Shown: piece by piece, positions 27,541 to 37,719 of the stretch
How positions within the stretch are numbered: the stretch's first letter is position 1
Layout: each line of letters starts with the position of its first letter
Assembly: GCF_001665395.1 (NCBI RefSeq)
Contig: NZ_LZSG01000005.1
Coordinates: forward strand, 1-64,000
DNA length: 64,000 nt
From: Mycobacterium sp. 1164966.3
GTDB taxonomy: Bacteria; Actinomycetota; Actinomycetes; Mycobacteriales; Mycobacteriaceae
Direction: 5' to 3'
Program-made: the position numbers and the translations under genes
Notes under the pieces: model-generated
The model's input: only the letters and a program-made list of their open reading frames with translations
Database searches by the model: none
Told to the model about the DNA's origin: nothing

Positions 27541-28449
27541 GTGCGTAGTGAAGGCGATACCTGGGACATCACAACGAGTGTCGGTTCAACCGCGTTGTTC
27601 GTGGCGACCGCGCGAGCGCTGGAAGCGCAGAAGCCCGACCCGCTGGCAGTCGACCTTTATGCGGAGCTTTTCTGCCGCGCCGTGGGCGGTCCCGCCGCCG
27701 ACGTTCTCGACGGCAAGCTTCCCGACCACACGCTCAAGACCGACGACTTCGGCGAGCATTTCGTCAACTTCCAGGGCGCCCGCACCAAATACTTCGACGA
27801 ATATTTCCGCCGTGCCGCCGACGCCGGGGTACGTCAGGTGGTGGTGCTGGCGGCCGGACTGGACTCTCGCGCCTATCGGCTGCCATGGCCGGACGGAACC
27901 ACGATCTTCGAATTGGACCGTCCCCAGGTCCTCGAGTTCAAGCGTGAGGTGCTCGACGGGCACGGCGCCCAACCGCGTGCCGAACGCCGCGAGATCGCCG
28001 TCGACCTGCGGGAGGACTGGCCCCAAGCTCTGCGCGACAACGGTTTCGACGCAGCTCGGCCGTCGGCGTGGATTGCCGAAGGCCTGCTGATCTATCTCCC
28101 GGCAACCGCGCAGGAACAGCTATTCACCGGGATCGACAGCCTGGCCGCGCCGGGCAGCCATGTCGCGGTCGAGGACGGCGCGCCGCTGGATCAGAACGAG
28201 TTCGAATCGAAGGTGGAAGAGGAGCGCGCCGCGATGGCCTCGGGTGCCGAGGATCGCGCATTTTTCCAGCTGGTCTACAACGAACGGCACGCACCGGCCA
28301 CCGAATTTTTCGCCCAGCGGGGCTGGACGGCGGTCGGGACTCCGTTGGCCGACTACCTGCACTCGGTCGGCCGGCCAGTGCCGGCGCCGGAGACCGAATC
28401 CGGGCCGATGATCGCGCGTAACACCCTGGTCAGTGCCGTCAAAGAATGA
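27541..28449 (+). CDS. SAM-dependent methyltransferase (Rv0281-like, LCM/TIGR00027 type)
   Basis: 302 residues from the GTG at 27541 ([20 protein letters not shown]), the start that matches Rv0281. Family motifs are the N-terminal W-I-T-SVG-TAL segment, the SAM-binding region [18 protein letters not shown] (around residue 100), [11 protein letters not shown] and [11 protein letters not shown]. Mycobacteria carry many paralogues of this type; substrates are mostly unknown. The longer upstream frame back to 27271 crosses the regulatory region and is not favoured. The Zur-like box 100 bp upstream may regulate it as well as ESX-3. Confidence 0.85.
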   Translation: MRSEGDTWDITTSVGSTALFVATARALEAQKPDPLAVDLYAELFCRAVGGPAADVLDGKLPDHTLKTDDFGEHFVNFQGARTKYFDEYFRRAADAGVRQVVVLAAGLDSRAYRLPWPDGTTIFELDRPQVLEFKREVLDGHGAQPRAERREIAVDLREDWPQALRDNGFDAARPSAWIAEGLLIYLPATAQEQLFTGIDSLAAPGSHVAVEDGAPLDQNEFESKVEEERAAMASGAEDRAFFQLVYNERHAPATEFFAQRGWTAVGTPLADYLHSVGRPVPAPETESGPMIARNTLVSAVKE

Positions 28450-28484
28450 ACTGATCCTTTAGTTCGGTGGCGGACTGAATTATC

Positions 28485-29213
28485 TTGGCGGCTGTGGACT
28501 GTGACATCGCCCGCGAGGCGCTGTCCGCGCGGCTGGACGGTGAGCGCGAACCTGTGCCGTCGGCTCGTGTCGACGAGCATCTGGCGTCGTGCCGGCAGTG
28601 CCGGGCGTGGTACGCCGATGCGCAGGGTTGGACTCTGCAGCTGCGCAGCATGGCCGATTACGGGCGCGGGTCGGCCGAGGTGGCACCCGACGCCTCCGAG
28701 ACAGCAGGCGATTGGATGAAATGGATCCGATCGCATTGGTTGCGAATGGCCCTGGCATTGGTCGGCGTCGTCCAAATCGCGCTTGCCGTCGCACAGATCG
28801 GTGGCGCCGACTTCGGCATGGTGGCCGGCCACGGGACCGCGCACAGCGCGATGAGCGGCGCACATCTGCTCAACGAGTCCACCGCCTGGTCGTTGGCGCT
28901 GGGCGCCGCAATGGTGGTTGCGGCGCTCTGGCGGACGACGCTGCCGGGCGTGACGTGCATCCTGACCGCTTTCACCGTGGTCCTGGCCTGCTATGAGTTC
29001 AGCGACGGCCTGTCGGAGCGGGTGACCGGGGGCCGATCGCTCAGTCATCTTCCGGTGGTAATCGCCACCGTGCTGGCTTTGCTGCTGTGGCGTCGCGGCG
29101 GACCGGATACAACCTCGTCGAACGCCCGGATGGACGACATCGTGTTGCCGGACAACGCGAGCCGCGGGCGGCGACGCGGACATCTGCGGTCCGCCGACGA
29201 CTCGGCGGCCTGA
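28485..29213 (+). CDS. Membrane protein with zinc-finger anti-sigma-like domain (Rv0093c-like)
   Basis: 242 residues from a TTG at 28485; a GTG at 28494 (VDCDIAREALSARLDGE) is also plausible. The N-terminus has the zf-HC2 pattern of anti-sigma factors, H-x3-C-x2-C (DEHLASCRQC) at about residues 30-39, preceded by an upstream Cys-Asp. About four membrane helices and a basic C-terminal tail follow. The sequence resembles Rv0093c, which in H37Rv lies next to the P-type ATPase gene ctpA. Here too a CtpA-like gene converges, with stops 6 bp apart. No sigma factor gene is nearby, so its partner is unknown. Confidence 0.7.
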   Translation: MAAVDCDIAREALSARLDGEREPVPSARVDEHLASCRQCRAWYADAQGWTLQLRSMADYGRGSAEVAPDASETAGDWMKWIRSHWLRMALALVGVVQIALAVAQIGGADFGMVAGHGTAHSAMSGAHLLNESTAWSLALGAAMVVAALWRTTLPGVTCILTAFTVVLACYEFSDGLSERVTGGRSLSHLPVVIATVLALLLWRRGGPDTTSSNARMDDIVLPDNASRGRRRGHLRSADDSAA

Positions 29214-29219
29214 TCCCAC

Positions 29220-31463
29220 TTACTGAAACTTGCGCAACCGCAAGCTGTTCGACACCACAATGAGCGACGAGAACGCCATCGCGGCGCTGGCGATCAGCGG
29301 ATTGAGCAGACCCGCGGCCGCGATCGGTATCGCGAATAGGTTGTAGCCGAACGCCCAGAACATATTCACCCGGATGGTGCGAACCGTCGCGTGGGCCAAA
29401 TCGAGAGCTTGGGGTACCAGGTGCAGGTTGTCGCGAACCAAGACCACGTCGGCGGCGCCTATCGCCACGTCTGTGCCACGACCGATAGCCAGGCCGAGAT
29501 CGGCGCATGCCAAGGCGGGCCCGTCGTTGATTCCGTCACCGACCATGGCGACCACCCGCCCGCGGTCACGGAGTTGTTCGATGACGTCGACCTTCCCTTC
29601 CGGAAGCAACTCCGCGATCACCTCTTCGATACCGACCTGAGCGGCGATCGCCTGCGCGTTGACGGCACTGCCACCCGTGAGAAGCACCGCGCTCAGGCCG
29701 CGCTGATGCAGCGCGGCGACGGCACCGGCAGCGGACTCCTTCACCACGTCGGCAACCGCGATCACCCCGCACAACTGATCGTCGACCGAGACGAAAACCA
29801 CTGTCTCACCGCGTGATTCGCAGTCGCACCGGGCCGTGCGGAGGTCCGCGCCAACGTTTCCGGACCGGGCGACCCACCCCGGCCTGCCCACCTTCACCCG
29901 GCGTCCCTCGACCGTGCCCACCACGCCGTTTCCCGGGATGGCCCGGAAGTCTGCGACTGCCAGCGACCCTGTCGACCGGTCACCGGAGCCGGCGATGGCC
30001 AGTCCGACGGGGTGTTCCGACGCGGACTCCACCGCGGCCGCCCAGGCGAGTACGTCGCCGCGGTCCCAGCCCGCCGCGGTGGTCACCGAGGTCAATGTGA
30101 GCCGGCCCGTCGTCAGGGTGCCGGTTTTGTCGAATGCGATGGTGTCGATCCTGCGGCTGGCTTCCAGCGCGACCTGGCCTTTGAAGAAGATGCCCAACTG
30201 CGCGCCCCGGCCGGAGGCCACCATCAAAGCGGTCGGCGTCGCCAGTCCCAGGGTGCACGGGCACGCGACCAGCAGAACTGACAGGGCTGCCGACACCGTG
30301 TGATCGGCACTGCCGCCGACGATCAGCCAGGCCACCGCGGTGACGGCGCCGATGGCCAGCACGGCGGGCACAAACACCGCGGCGACACGATCGGCCAGGC
30401 GTTGGGCCTCACCCCGGCCCGTCTGCGCCTCTTCCACCAGCCGCACCATGCCGGCGAACTGGGTATCGGGGCCGACCGCAGCGGCTTCGACCACCAACCG
30501 GCCGTTGAGGGCCACGGTGCCGCCGATCACGGTGCTGCCGGGACCGGCCTGCACGGGGCTGGGTTCGCCCGTCATCGCGCTCATGTCGATCGCGGCCTCG
30601 CCCTCGACCACCAGGCCGTCCGCGGCGATGCGCTGGCCCGGGCGCACCACGAACCGCTGCTGCTCGCTGAGTTCGTCGGCGGGGATCACCACCTCGGCCC
30701 CGTCGGGCAGCAGCACCGATACCTCCGCCGGGCTCAGGGCCGCCAGCGCCCGCAATGCTTCTCCCGCTTTCGATTCCGCTCGGGCTTCGAAGTACCGTCC
30801 GGCGAGGACGAATACGGTGACGCCGGCGGCGACTCCCAGGTAAACGGAATCGCTGCCCATGATCGCCCGCCACGCGCCGTCGGACGCATGGACGTTGCTG
30901 GTGAAGAAAATCCGGTACAGCGACCACCCGGTTGCCGCGAGGATCCCGATGGAGATCAGCGTTTCCATGCTGGCGTTGCCGTGCCGCAGGTTCGTGGCGG
31001 CCACCTTGTGGAACGGCCATGCCGCCCAGGTGACTATCGGGGCAGCCAGCGCGATGAGCAGCCATCCCCATCCGGCGAACCGGCTGTGCGGCGACAGCGC
31101 GAACAGCACGGACAAGCCGGCCAACGGCGCGAACAACGTTGCGGCGAACACGAGCCGGCGCAACAGGCCGCGGGCACGCTCGGCCGCGGGATCGTCGGCT
31201 GACGGCGTCGTTCCCGGGCGGGGCCTTGCGCGGTAGCCGGATTCTGCGACGATCGCGCACAGCGATTCGACACTGACGGTGTCCGTGTCGATGGTGGCCG
31301 TCCTGGTCGCGAAGTTCACCGAGGCGTGGACCCCGTCGACGTTGTTCAGCGCGCGGTGCACGGTGTTGGCGCAGGCCGCACACGTCATGCCCAGCACTTC
31401 GAGCTCGAGGCGGTGTGCCCGCGAGCTTTCCGGACCTTGTGCGATGGCTGACGGCACGCTCAT
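29220..31463 (-). CDS. P1B-type heavy-metal (copper) transporting ATPase, CtpA/CtpB-like
   Basis: 747 residues from the ATG at 31463 with a GAGGAAG upstream; an in-frame extension to 31622 is possible but less likely. The N-terminal metal-binding domain has GMTCAACAN (Cys28, Cys31). Eight membrane helices are expected. The key motifs are TGEPSP (298-303), the CPC metal site (401-403), DKTGTL (445-450) and [13 protein letters not shown] together with CxxC indicates a Cu(I) pump of the P1B-1 group. Together with the anti-sigma-like gene it recalls the Rv0092-Rv0093c pair. It is divergent from the PPE gene at 31624. Confidence 0.88.
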   Translation of the reverse strand: MSVPSAIAQGPESSRAHRLELEVLGMTCAACANTVHRALNNVDGVHASVNFATRTATIDTDTVSVESLCAIVAESGYRARPRPGTTPSADDPAAERARGLLRRLVFAATLFAPLAGLSVLFALSPHSRFAGWGWLLIALAAPIVTWAAWPFHKVAATNLRHGNASMETLISIGILAATGWSLYRIFFTSNVHASDGAWRAIMGSDSVYLGVAAGVTVFVLAGRYFEARAESKAGEALRALAALSPAEVSVLLPDGAEVVIPADELSEQQRFVVRPGQRIAADGLVVEGEAAIDMSAMTGEPSPVQAGPGSTVIGGTVALNGRLVVEAAAVGPDTQFAGMVRLVEEAQTGRGEAQRLADRVAAVFVPAVLAIGAVTAVAWLIVGGSADHTVSAALSVLLVACPCTLGLATPTALMVASGRGAQLGIFFKGQVALEASRRIDTIAFDKTGTLTTGRLTLTSVTTAAGWDRGDVLAWAAAVESASEHPVGLAIAGSGDRSTGSLAVADFRAIPGNGVVGTVEGRRVKVGRPGWVARSGNVGADLRTARCDCESRGETVVFVSVDDQLCGVIAVADVVKESAAGAVAALHQRGLSAVLLTGGSAVNAQAIAAQVGIEEVIAELLPEGKVDVIEQLRDRGRVVAMVGDGINDGPALACADLGLAIGRGTDVAIGAADVVLVRDNLHLVPQALDLAHATVRTIRVNMFWAFGYNLFAIPIAAAGLLNPLIASAAMAFSSLIVVSNSLRLRKFQ

Positions 31464-31623
31464 CTTCCTCGACGCGAACTTTCCCCGATGCTCATTCAAA
31501 TTACCTTGTTGGGCTTTGCCGCCGATCGGGAACTTTCCGGGCTGGTCACCGACTACTTTTGCGTACCGTTTGATTTGTTGAGGAGTTTTCATTGGCGCTT
31601 CGGCTGCAGTCCGGCGGCCCACA

Positions 31624-33099
31624 ATGACGGCTCCGGTGTGGATGGCCGCACCGCCCGAGGTGCATTCGGCGCTGCTCAGCAGCGGTCCAGGGCCGGGCCC
31701 GATGCTGGCCGCGGCCGGAGCGTGGAGTTCGTTGAGCGCTACCTACGCCGCTGTCGCCGCGGAGCTGTCCGCGCTGTTGGGCGCGGTGGAGGGGGGGTCC
31801 TGGGAAGGGCCTACCGCGGCCCGGTACGCCGCGGCGCACCTGCCGTATCTGGCCTGGCTGATGCGGGCCAGCGTGAACAGCGCGGGCGTGGCCGCTCAGC
31901 ACGAGACGGCCGCTGCGGCCTATACCGCCGCGCTGGCGGCCATGCCGACCCTTCCCGAGCTGGCCGCCAACCATGCGATCCACGCGGTCCTGGTAGCCAC
32001 CAATTTCTTCGGGATCAACACCATCCCGATCGCGCTCAACGAGGCCGACTACACGCGAATGTGGATCCAGGCGGCCACAACGATGACCACCTATCAGGCG
32101 GTTTCGGGAGCGGCGTTGGCAGCGGCCCCGCGAACCGATGCGGCGCCCCAAATCATGGCCGCCGACGACTCAGGCGACGGCGGCGACGACGGCGGAATCA
32201 TCGACAATGACGGCGGGAATCCGCACGAGGCGAGTTGGTGGCTTAATCGAATCACCGAGATCACCGACACCCTGGGACGGGACCTGGCGGAGTTTCCGTC
32301 TGATCCGGCTGCGGCGTTACAGCAGATATTGAATGACATACCGCTACTGATCGCCGACGAGATCGGGCACTTGTTTGAAGCGATCCAGGCCTTCCTCCCA
32401 GAACTGACGACGCTGGCGCTGGGTTTGTCGGTCGCCAACATCGGATTCGCGGCGGGAGGCTTCGCCGCGTTGAGCGGTCTGGCCGCCGTGCAGCCGCCGG
32501 CAGTTCCCGAAGCGACCACCCCGATTCCCGACGAGGCGCCCAATCTGCCGGTGACCGCCACTTCGCCGGCACTGAACGCCGTCTCGGCCTCGTCTCCCGG
32601 CACGGCACCCACCTCGGCCACGGCTCCGGCGACCGCACCAACAGTCACGACGACGGCCGCGAGCGTGCCCACGCCGGCAGCCGGCCCGACGCCCCCGCCC
32701 TACCCGTACTTGGTGGGCGGCCCGTTCATGGGGGCGGGCACAGGGATGAGCACCAGCGCACATCGGAAGGCACGCGAACCCGAAATCGCCGCCGCCGCAG
32801 CGCCGTCCGCCGCGTCGGCGCGGGAGAAGGAGCGGGCCCGTCGGCGCCGGCGAGCCGCGATGAACGAGCACCACCACGGTTACCGATACGAGTTCTTGGA
32901 CCTTGACTCCGATGCCGAGCCGCCTCCCTCGACGGTGGCCTCGGATCAGAGTGGCGGAACGCTGGGTTTCACGGGAACGGCTCCCCAAACCGCCGGCGCC
33001 GCATCGGGTCTGATCACCCTGAAGGATGACGGGTTCGGTGGCGGCCCGACCGTTCCCATGGTCCCCGGCACGTGGGAGCCCGATCCGGAACGGCCGTAA
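31624..33099 (+). CDS. PPE-PPW subfamily protein
   Basis: 491 residues from the ATG at 31624 ([20 protein letters not shown]). It has a PPE domain with the WxG-type turn [12 protein letters not shown], an acidic Gly/Asp insert ([11 protein letters not shown]) after residue 180, a hydrophobic middle segment, an Ala/Pro/Thr-rich linker and the PPW C-terminal motifs LGFTGT and [13 protein letters not shown]. There is no PE gene next to it, so it would need to pair with PE5 or another PE protein. It is divergent from the P-type ATPase gene and converges on another PPE gene across a hairpin. It was probably produced by duplication within the ESX-3 PPE family. Confidence 0.9.
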   Translation: MTAPVWMAAPPEVHSALLSSGPGPGPMLAAAGAWSSLSATYAAVAAELSALLGAVEGGSWEGPTAARYAAAHLPYLAWLMRASVNSAGVAAQHETAAAAYTAALAAMPTLPELAANHAIHAVLVATNFFGINTIPIALNEADYTRMWIQAATTMTTYQAVSGAALAAAPRTDAAPQIMAADDSGDGGDDGGIIDNDGGNPHEASWWLNRITEITDTLGRDLAEFPSDPAAALQQILNDIPLLIADEIGHLFEAIQAFLPELTTLALGLSVANIGFAAGGFAALSGLAAVQPPAVPEATTPIPDEAPNLPVTATSPALNAVSASSPGTAPTSATAPATAPTVTTTAASVPTPAAGPTPPPYPYLVGGPFMGAGTGMSTSAHRKAREPEIAAAAAPSAASAREKERARRRRRAAMNEHHHGYRYEFLDLDSDAEPPPSTVASDQSGGTLGFTGTAPQTAGAASGLITLKDDGFGGGPTVPMVPGTWEPDPERP

Positions 33100-33108
33100 G
33101 CCACGCGC

Positions 33109-33168
33109 GCGAGCGTGCGCAAATTGCCGGTCAAACCGTCGTTTCCTGGTACATATGCGCGCGCTCGC
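33109..33168. terminator. Hairpin between two converging PPE genes
   Basis: GCGAGCGTGCGCA (33109-33121) pairs with TGCGCGCGCTCGC (33156-33168) at 12 of 13 positions, with the remaining pair G-U in RNA. It occupies the gap between the PPE stop codons at 33099 and 33181, where a two-way terminator is expected. Confidence 0.55.
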
Positions 33169-33180
33169 GGTGGAGCCACA

Positions 33181-34740
33181 CTACTTGGTTTCGTCCGAAT
33201 CCCAGGTGCCGGGCAGCATCGGCTCCCGCGGACCGCCACCGAACTCATCGCCGGCCAGCGCGGTCAGTCCGGCGGCCTGCGGGGCCACTTCCCGACGCAT
33301 CGTGCCCGCAAACCCCACCGGCCCCGCACCCTGGTCGGAAGCCGCGGCGCCGGATGGCGGAATCCCGGAATCGGAATCCAGATCCATGTATTCGTCGCGA
33401 TGTCCGCGTTCGCCGACCGTCGCCTTCCGGCGCCGACGGGCGCGCCGCTGCGCACGCGCCGCCGCCTGCGCCGCTGCCGCGGCCGCCTCGGCCGCGGAAT
33501 CCGAGGCCGGCTCTTCGGCTTTGGCGCGGGCCGACATTCCCGAACCGAACCCGATCCCGGGACCACCGCCGACGAGATAGGGCGGAAAGCCCCCAATCGC
33601 GGCGGCCGACGGCGCGGGCGCCGGGGCGGAGGCAGGGGCGGTAGCCGACGCGGGTGCCGAGGCCGACGTGGGAGCGGTGGCCGGCGCGGTGACGGGTGCG
33701 GCAGACCCGGAGGTCGGCACGACCACGGGCGGCGGCGCGGGCGCCGGTGCCGGCGGCGCGACAGGCATACCGATCGGCTCGACGCCGGGCAGCCCGGCCA
33801 GCATGGCCAACCCGACTATCGCCCCCACACCGGCGGCGCCGGCGCCCACCATGAGACCGAGCAACTGCGGTCCTATGAAGGGGGCCAGCTGAAGGATGTG
33901 AGTCGGCCAGTCGAACAACTCGAGTTGGATCAGGTACCAAATCGCCAGGATCGGATTTTCGAACAGCAATTTGACGAACTGCTCGAACTGCTGAAGCAGT
34001 TCCAGCGCCCGAGCCACCCACCACAGCGGGTCGAGCGGGCTCGTATACGAGTCGAAGGGCAGTCCGTTGAGGGTGCCCGCGGCCGGGTCCCAGTTGATCC
34101 AGCCGTTGGTGCTCTCGCGAAGCAATTTCGCGATGGCGGTATCCAACTCGCTCTCGAATCCCCCGTCGTGGTCGTGGCCGGAATCCAGCGTCTGCGCATC
34201 GGATTTCAGGATCTGCGGCGCTGGCGTCGTAGTCGGCGTCGACGCCACCGCCGTGTCGGACACCGCTTCGTAGGTCGCCATTGTGGTGGCGGCCTGGACC
34301 CACATCCGCGCGTAGTCCGCCTCGTTCAGCGCGATCGGAATCGTGTTTATCCCAAAGAAATTCGTCGCGACCAAGACACCATGCACGGTGTGGTTGGCGG
34401 CCAGCTCGGGCAATGTAGGCATCGCCGCCAGCGCCGCGGTGTAGGCCGCGGCCACGGTCTCATGCCGGGCGGCGGCCTCCGCGCTGTTGGCGCTGGCCTG
34501 CGTCAGCCACGCCAGGTACGGCACATGTGCGGCGACGTACTGTGTGGCCGTGGGCCCTTCCCATGCACCGCCCTGCACCGCGGCCAGCAAGGCTACGAGT
34601 TCGTCTGCCGCCGAGGCGTATTCGGTGCTCAGTGACGACCACGCTGCCGCCGAAGCGAGCAATGGGCCGGGCCCGGGGCCGGCACTGAGCAATGCCGAAT
34701 GCACCTCAGGCGGGGCAGCCATCCACACCGGTGCCGTCAT
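33181..34740 (-). CDS. PPE3-like PPE-PPW subfamily protein
   Basis: 519 residues from the ATG at 34740 ([20 protein letters not shown]). It has a PPE domain with GGAWEGPTATQY, a middle region with two hydrophobic stretches, an Ala/Pro-rich linker, and the PPW motifs VGFAGT and GGPREPMLPGTW at the end. It is next to the DUF2236 gene, as PPE3 (Rv0280) is in H37Rv apart from PE_PGRS and VapBC genes. A Zur-like box lies 92 bp upstream; Rv0280 is a Zur target in M. tuberculosis. It is likely exported by ESX-3 when zinc is scarce, though no adjacent PE gene is present. Confidence 0.88.
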   Translation of the reverse strand: MTAPVWMAAPPEVHSALLSAGPGPGPLLASAAAWSSLSTEYASAADELVALLAAVQGGAWEGPTATQYVAAHVPYLAWLTQASANSAEAAARHETVAAAYTAALAAMPTLPELAANHTVHGVLVATNFFGINTIPIALNEADYARMWVQAATTMATYEAVSDTAVASTPTTTPAPQILKSDAQTLDSGHDHDGGFESELDTAIAKLLRESTNGWINWDPAAGTLNGLPFDSYTSPLDPLWWVARALELLQQFEQFVKLLFENPILAIWYLIQLELFDWPTHILQLAPFIGPQLLGLMVGAGAAGVGAIVGLAMLAGLPGVEPIGMPVAPPAPAPAPPPVVVPTSGSAAPVTAPATAPTSASAPASATAPASAPAPAPSAAAIGGFPPYLVGGGPGIGFGSGMSARAKAEEPASDSAAEAAAAAAQAAARAQRRARRRRKATVGERGHRDEYMDLDSDSGIPPSGAAASDQGAGPVGFAGTMRREVAPQAAGLTALAGDEFGGGPREPMLPGTWDSDETK

Positions 34741-34831
34741 GGGACACCACTCTGTTGTCCGGCATTGGGCACGACGAGCAACGTCACGACAGGTACTCCT
34801 CGGGCTGGAGAGTCTTACCAGTCCGGAAGCT

Positions 34832-34852
34832 TAATGAATATGATTGTCGTTT
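34832..34852 (-). promoter_or_regulatory. Second Zur-like box, upstream of the PPE3-like gene
   Basis: The plus strand reads TAATGAATATGATTGTCG, then TTTTCAAC. Over 26 bases it matches the box at 27420-27445 at 22 positions, including the first 14. It lies 92 bp upstream of the PPE3-like start and 30 bp from the end of the DUF2236 gene. The right arm is less perfect than in the first box, so binding may be weaker. Confidence 0.6.
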
Positions 34853-34881
34853 TCAACAGCTGCCGCGCCGGGGGCAGCGCG

Positions 34882-35790
34882 CTAGACCAAAGGCCGGCCC
34901 GTCCGGATCCTGCGGTCCAGGTCCCAGAGCATGAGGTTGAACGGGAACTCGCGGACCGTCCGCGGCAACATGTTGTTCAACGTGGCCAGCACGGCCATCA
35001 ACCGGTCGAAGCGCCGCTGCTTGGCGGCATCCCACGGCAACCGCATCTCGTCGCGGAACCGTTGCGGCAGAAAGCCAGTCGTGATCAGCAAGGCAAAGCT
35101 CTCCGACAGTCGGCGCAGCGGACCGGGCAGCGTCACTCCGCGAACGCGGGACACCGCGATCGGATACAGGAATTCGCGGACGGTGTCGTCGATGTGCACC
35201 TTCTCCAGCGACTCCTGCCAATACCGGTCGAAGGCCGCTCGGTCCGGTGGCCACATATCCGGCGGCACCTGCAGAGTGGTGCCGATCGACATGCCCTCGC
35301 GGTAGAGGCGATCGGCCTCCTCATCGTCCAGCTCACCGACGAAGGTGCGATAGATGTCGACGCCGCCCTTATAGATACAGGCCGCCACCCACAGCTGCAG
35401 TTCGGGGTCGAATGCGTTGTAGGACACCGGGCTTTCCGGCGTGGAATAGACCTGCGCGTGCGCTCGGTTCACCGCGCGGCGGAAGGCCGCCTTCTGGGTT
35501 TCGGTGCCGGCATTGGCCACCGCGATGTAGGTGAAGGTGGTACGGGCGCGCTTGATGGGATGGCGGTCGATGCGGCCGCTCTCGACCCGGCTCTCCGCCA
35601 CGCCGTGCCCGACGCCGGGGCGCGCCAGCTCCATGATCACGTTGGCCGGGCCGGCCAGCAGCGCGACACCCATCAGGCCGTAGTCTTCGGCGGCCCGTCG
35701 TCGGCGTTTGCGCCGGTTCGGCCGGGCCGGATCAGAAATCGGGCGCTCAACATGGGGCACGAGTTGCTGAACCGTCTCTTGAATCGCCAT
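34882..35790 (-). CDS. DUF2236 (MpaB-type) oxygenase-like protein (Rv0276-like)
   Basis: 302 residues from the ATG at 35790, which has GGGAG 7 bases upstream; the frame extends to 35871 without a better signal. The DUF2236 pattern is visible: GVALLAGPANVIMELARPGVGHGVAES, then RTTFTYIAVA and a conserved His-rich section (NRAHAQVYS). The family includes latex-clearing and MpaB/Lcp-type heme proteins, but most mycobacterial members are uncharacterised. It is divergent from a TetR gene at 35888, its probable regulator. Position and size match Rv0276. Confidence 0.82.
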   Translation of the reverse strand: MAIQETVQQLVPHVERPISDPARPNRRKRRRRAAEDYGLMGVALLAGPANVIMELARPGVGHGVAESRVESGRIDRHPIKRARTTFTYIAVANAGTETQKAAFRRAVNRAHAQVYSTPESPVSYNAFDPELQLWVAACIYKGGVDIYRTFVGELDDEEADRLYREGMSIGTTLQVPPDMWPPDRAAFDRYWQESLEKVHIDDTVREFLYPIAVSRVRGVTLPGPLRRLSESFALLITTGFLPQRFRDEMRLPWDAAKQRRFDRLMAVLATLNNMLPRTVREFPFNLMLWDLDRRIRTGRPLV

Positions 35791-35887
35791 CTGATAACTC
35801 CCGCCCGATTCGCCCGCAAATTGTGAGAACGCTTGTTTCCTGATTTTGGCGGTACTCTGCTCTGGTGTCAAGGTGGGTCAGGCCTAG

Positions 35888-36553
35888 GTGAGCCCGAGTA
35901 CGCGGCCCTACCGCGGTGTCGACGCCGCCGCACGGTTGGCCGAGCGTCGCGGCCGGCTGCTGAAAGCCGGCCTGGACCTGTTGGGCTCCGACCATCCGGA
36001 TATCGCGGCGCTGACCGTGCGAGGCGTTTGCCGGCGAGCCGGCCTGGCATCTCGGTACTTCTACGAAAGCTTCGCAGACAAAGATGAATTCGTCAGCGGT
36101 GTTTTCGATTGGGCCATCGGCGATCTGGCGGCTACCACCCAAGCCGCGGTTGCCGCAGTCCCGCCAGAAGAGCAGACTCGCGCGGGGATCGCTGCGCTCG
36201 TGCGGACCATCTCCAGCGATGCCCGCGTGGGACGTCTGTTGTTCAGCACGCAACTTGCCGATCCCGTAATCGTGCGCAAGCGCGCCGAATCCAGCGCATT
36301 GTTCGCGGTGTTGTCCGGGCAGCATGCGGTCACCGCGCTGCGGGCTCCGGCAAACGACCGGATGAAAGCGGGCGCCCACTTCGCGGTCGGCGGAGTCGCA
36401 CAGACCATCAGCGCCTGGCTGGCGCGAGACGTGCGCATGCAGGAGGAGGAGTTCGTCGAACTCTTGGCGTCGCTGCTCGACGAACTCACCGAGCCGACGC
36501 TGTACCGCGTCACGGAAACAACGGCAGTTGCCAAAGGCGCATCCCCGGCTTGA
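35888..36553 (+). CDS. TetR-family regulator (Rv0275c-like)
   Basis: 221 residues from a GTG at 35888. The helix-turn-helix region is typical: RLLKAGLDLLGSDHPDIAALTVRGVCRRAGL then SRYFYESFADKDEFV (about residues 25-70, quoted in parts). The ligand-binding domain is unassigned. It is divergent from the DUF2236 gene across 97 bp. The last 44 bp overlap the end of the converging membrane-protein gene at 36510. Confidence 0.85.
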   Translation: MSPSTRPYRGVDAAARLAERRGRLLKAGLDLLGSDHPDIAALTVRGVCRRAGLASRYFYESFADKDEFVSGVFDWAIGDLAATTQAAVAAVPPEEQTRAGIAALVRTISSDARVGRLLFSTQLADPVIVRKRAESSALFAVLSGQHAVTALRAPANDRMKAGAHFAVGGVAQTISAWLARDVRMQEEEFVELLASLLDELTEPTLYRVTETTAVAKGASPA

Positions 36554-37061
36554 GCAGGTATAGCCGCATCATCGTGATTCGGATGATGCGCAGCGCACTG
36601 GTGATCAGGAAGATCGCGATCGGCAGTTCGATCAGCAGCGCGGTCACCAGTGACAACCGGATGTCAGCAGGTCCCGCCGTCATCAGGTCGAACCATGCAT
36701 CGCAGATCAGCAGCACACCGGAGGTGAACGCGGCAAGCAGCAGCACCTGGCGGCGCAGGTAGCCCAGAATGGCCGTCGCCAACATGAACGCGACCAACAA
36801 AACGTCGAAGCCGACCCAGGTCACGTCCCAGTTGTGCGCCACATACTTCTGCGGCAGGGTCATCGAGAGATACCCGATCCAGGGAATCAAAGCGATCGAG
36901 CCGCCGACCAGGAGGCTTAATCGGATTCGCCGTATCCGCAGCACCATTTCCGGGTCGATTAACTGGTTGAGGGGTTTCTCCAGGCGGCGGATCAACTCTC
37001 GCCGCTCCTCAGGCGTCAGCGCGGCGATCTGAGTGTCGGTCAAGATGCCTTCGGTGATCAT
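36510..37061 (-). CDS. Small multi-spanning membrane protein of unknown function
   Basis: 183 residues from the ATG at 37061. The N-terminal ~45 residues are soluble and charged (ALTPEERRELIRRLEKPLNQL). About four membrane helices follow (LSLLVGGSIALIPWIGYLSM; VGFDVLLVAFMLATAILGYL; LLLAAFTSGVLLICDAWF; LVTALLIELPIAIFLITSAL). I do not recognise a family. It begins 3 bp after the glyoxalase gene ends, so the two are probably cotranscribed. Its 3' end overlaps the converging TetR gene by 44 bp. Confidence 0.75.
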   Translation of the reverse strand: MITEGILTDTQIAALTPEERRELIRRLEKPLNQLIDPEMVLRIRRIRLSLLVGGSIALIPWIGYLSMTLPQKYVAHNWDVTWVGFDVLLVAFMLATAILGYLRRQVLLLAAFTSGVLLICDAWFDLMTAGPADIRLSLVTALLIELPIAIFLITSALRIIRITMMRLYLLKPGMRLWQLPLFP

Positions 37062-37064
37062 GGG

Positions 37065-37676
37065 CTAACGGCCCGCAACCACCGCGGGTCGGCGGTCGGC
37101 CGCGGTCTTGGGCACCGTCCGCGTGTCGCTGTCGGTGAATTCCTTTACCCAGCAGGCGAATTCAAGTGTTATGCCGTCGGGATCCTGGAAGTAGAACGAG
37201 CGCACGTAAACCCCCGGATGCACCGTCGCGGATACCTGCATCTCACTCTCGTCGTGATTGAGCACGGGCCCGACACGCACACCCTTGTCTTTCAGCCGCT
37301 GCCGGTAGTCGTCGAACTTCTCGGCAGGCACGTGAAAGGCCAGGTGGTTCATGGTGCTGACCGCACTGGTGATGTCACCGATGCCCGGGATGGCTCCGGG
37401 CGACGAGATGCCCGGTACGCGGTCGGGTGCGTCGGCGAACCAGAAGAAAGCCACGCAGTCGCCGTTGCCGGCGTCGAAGAAGAAGTGCTGTCCCTGCCCG
37501 CCGGGCAGATCGAGCGACTTGATCAGCGGCATGCCGAGGACATTGGTGTAGAAGTCGACGGTGCGCGCCATATCCGAACAGACCAGGGCGACGTGATTGA
37601 TCCCGCCGAGCTCGAACTCTGAGTTGGTGTTGTGCGGCTTGATTGCGTTGTCCGGACTCATCGCGGTGGGCTCCAT
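37065..37676 (-). CDS. Glyoxalase/dioxygenase (VOC) superfamily protein (Rv0274-like)
   Basis: 203 residues from the ATG at 37676; an ATG at 37661 is also possible. The VOC fold shows in the first metal-ligand strand GINHVALVCSDMARTVDFYT, the second half STMNHLAFHVPAEKFDDYRQ, and the final YFQDPDGITLEFACW with the Glu ligand. His-Glu-type ligands (NHVAL, NHLAF, LEFAC) fit a metalloenzyme such as a ring-cleaving dioxygenase or glyoxalase. It is divergent from the TetR gene at 37761 across a near-perfect operator, so it is probably under that regulator. Confidence 0.82.
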   Translation of the reverse strand: MEPTAMSPDNAIKPHNTNSEFELGGINHVALVCSDMARTVDFYTNVLGMPLIKSLDLPGGQGQHFFFDAGNGDCVAFFWFADAPDRVPGISSPGAIPGIGDITSAVSTMNHLAFHVPAEKFDDYRQRLKDKGVRVGPVLNHDESEMQVSATVHPGVYVRSFYFQDPDGITLEFACWVKEFTDSDTRTVPKTAADRRPAVVAGR

Positions 37677-37719
37677 CGTTTCGCGGCCAGACGGGCCGGC
37701 GCTGGCCAAGATCCAAATG

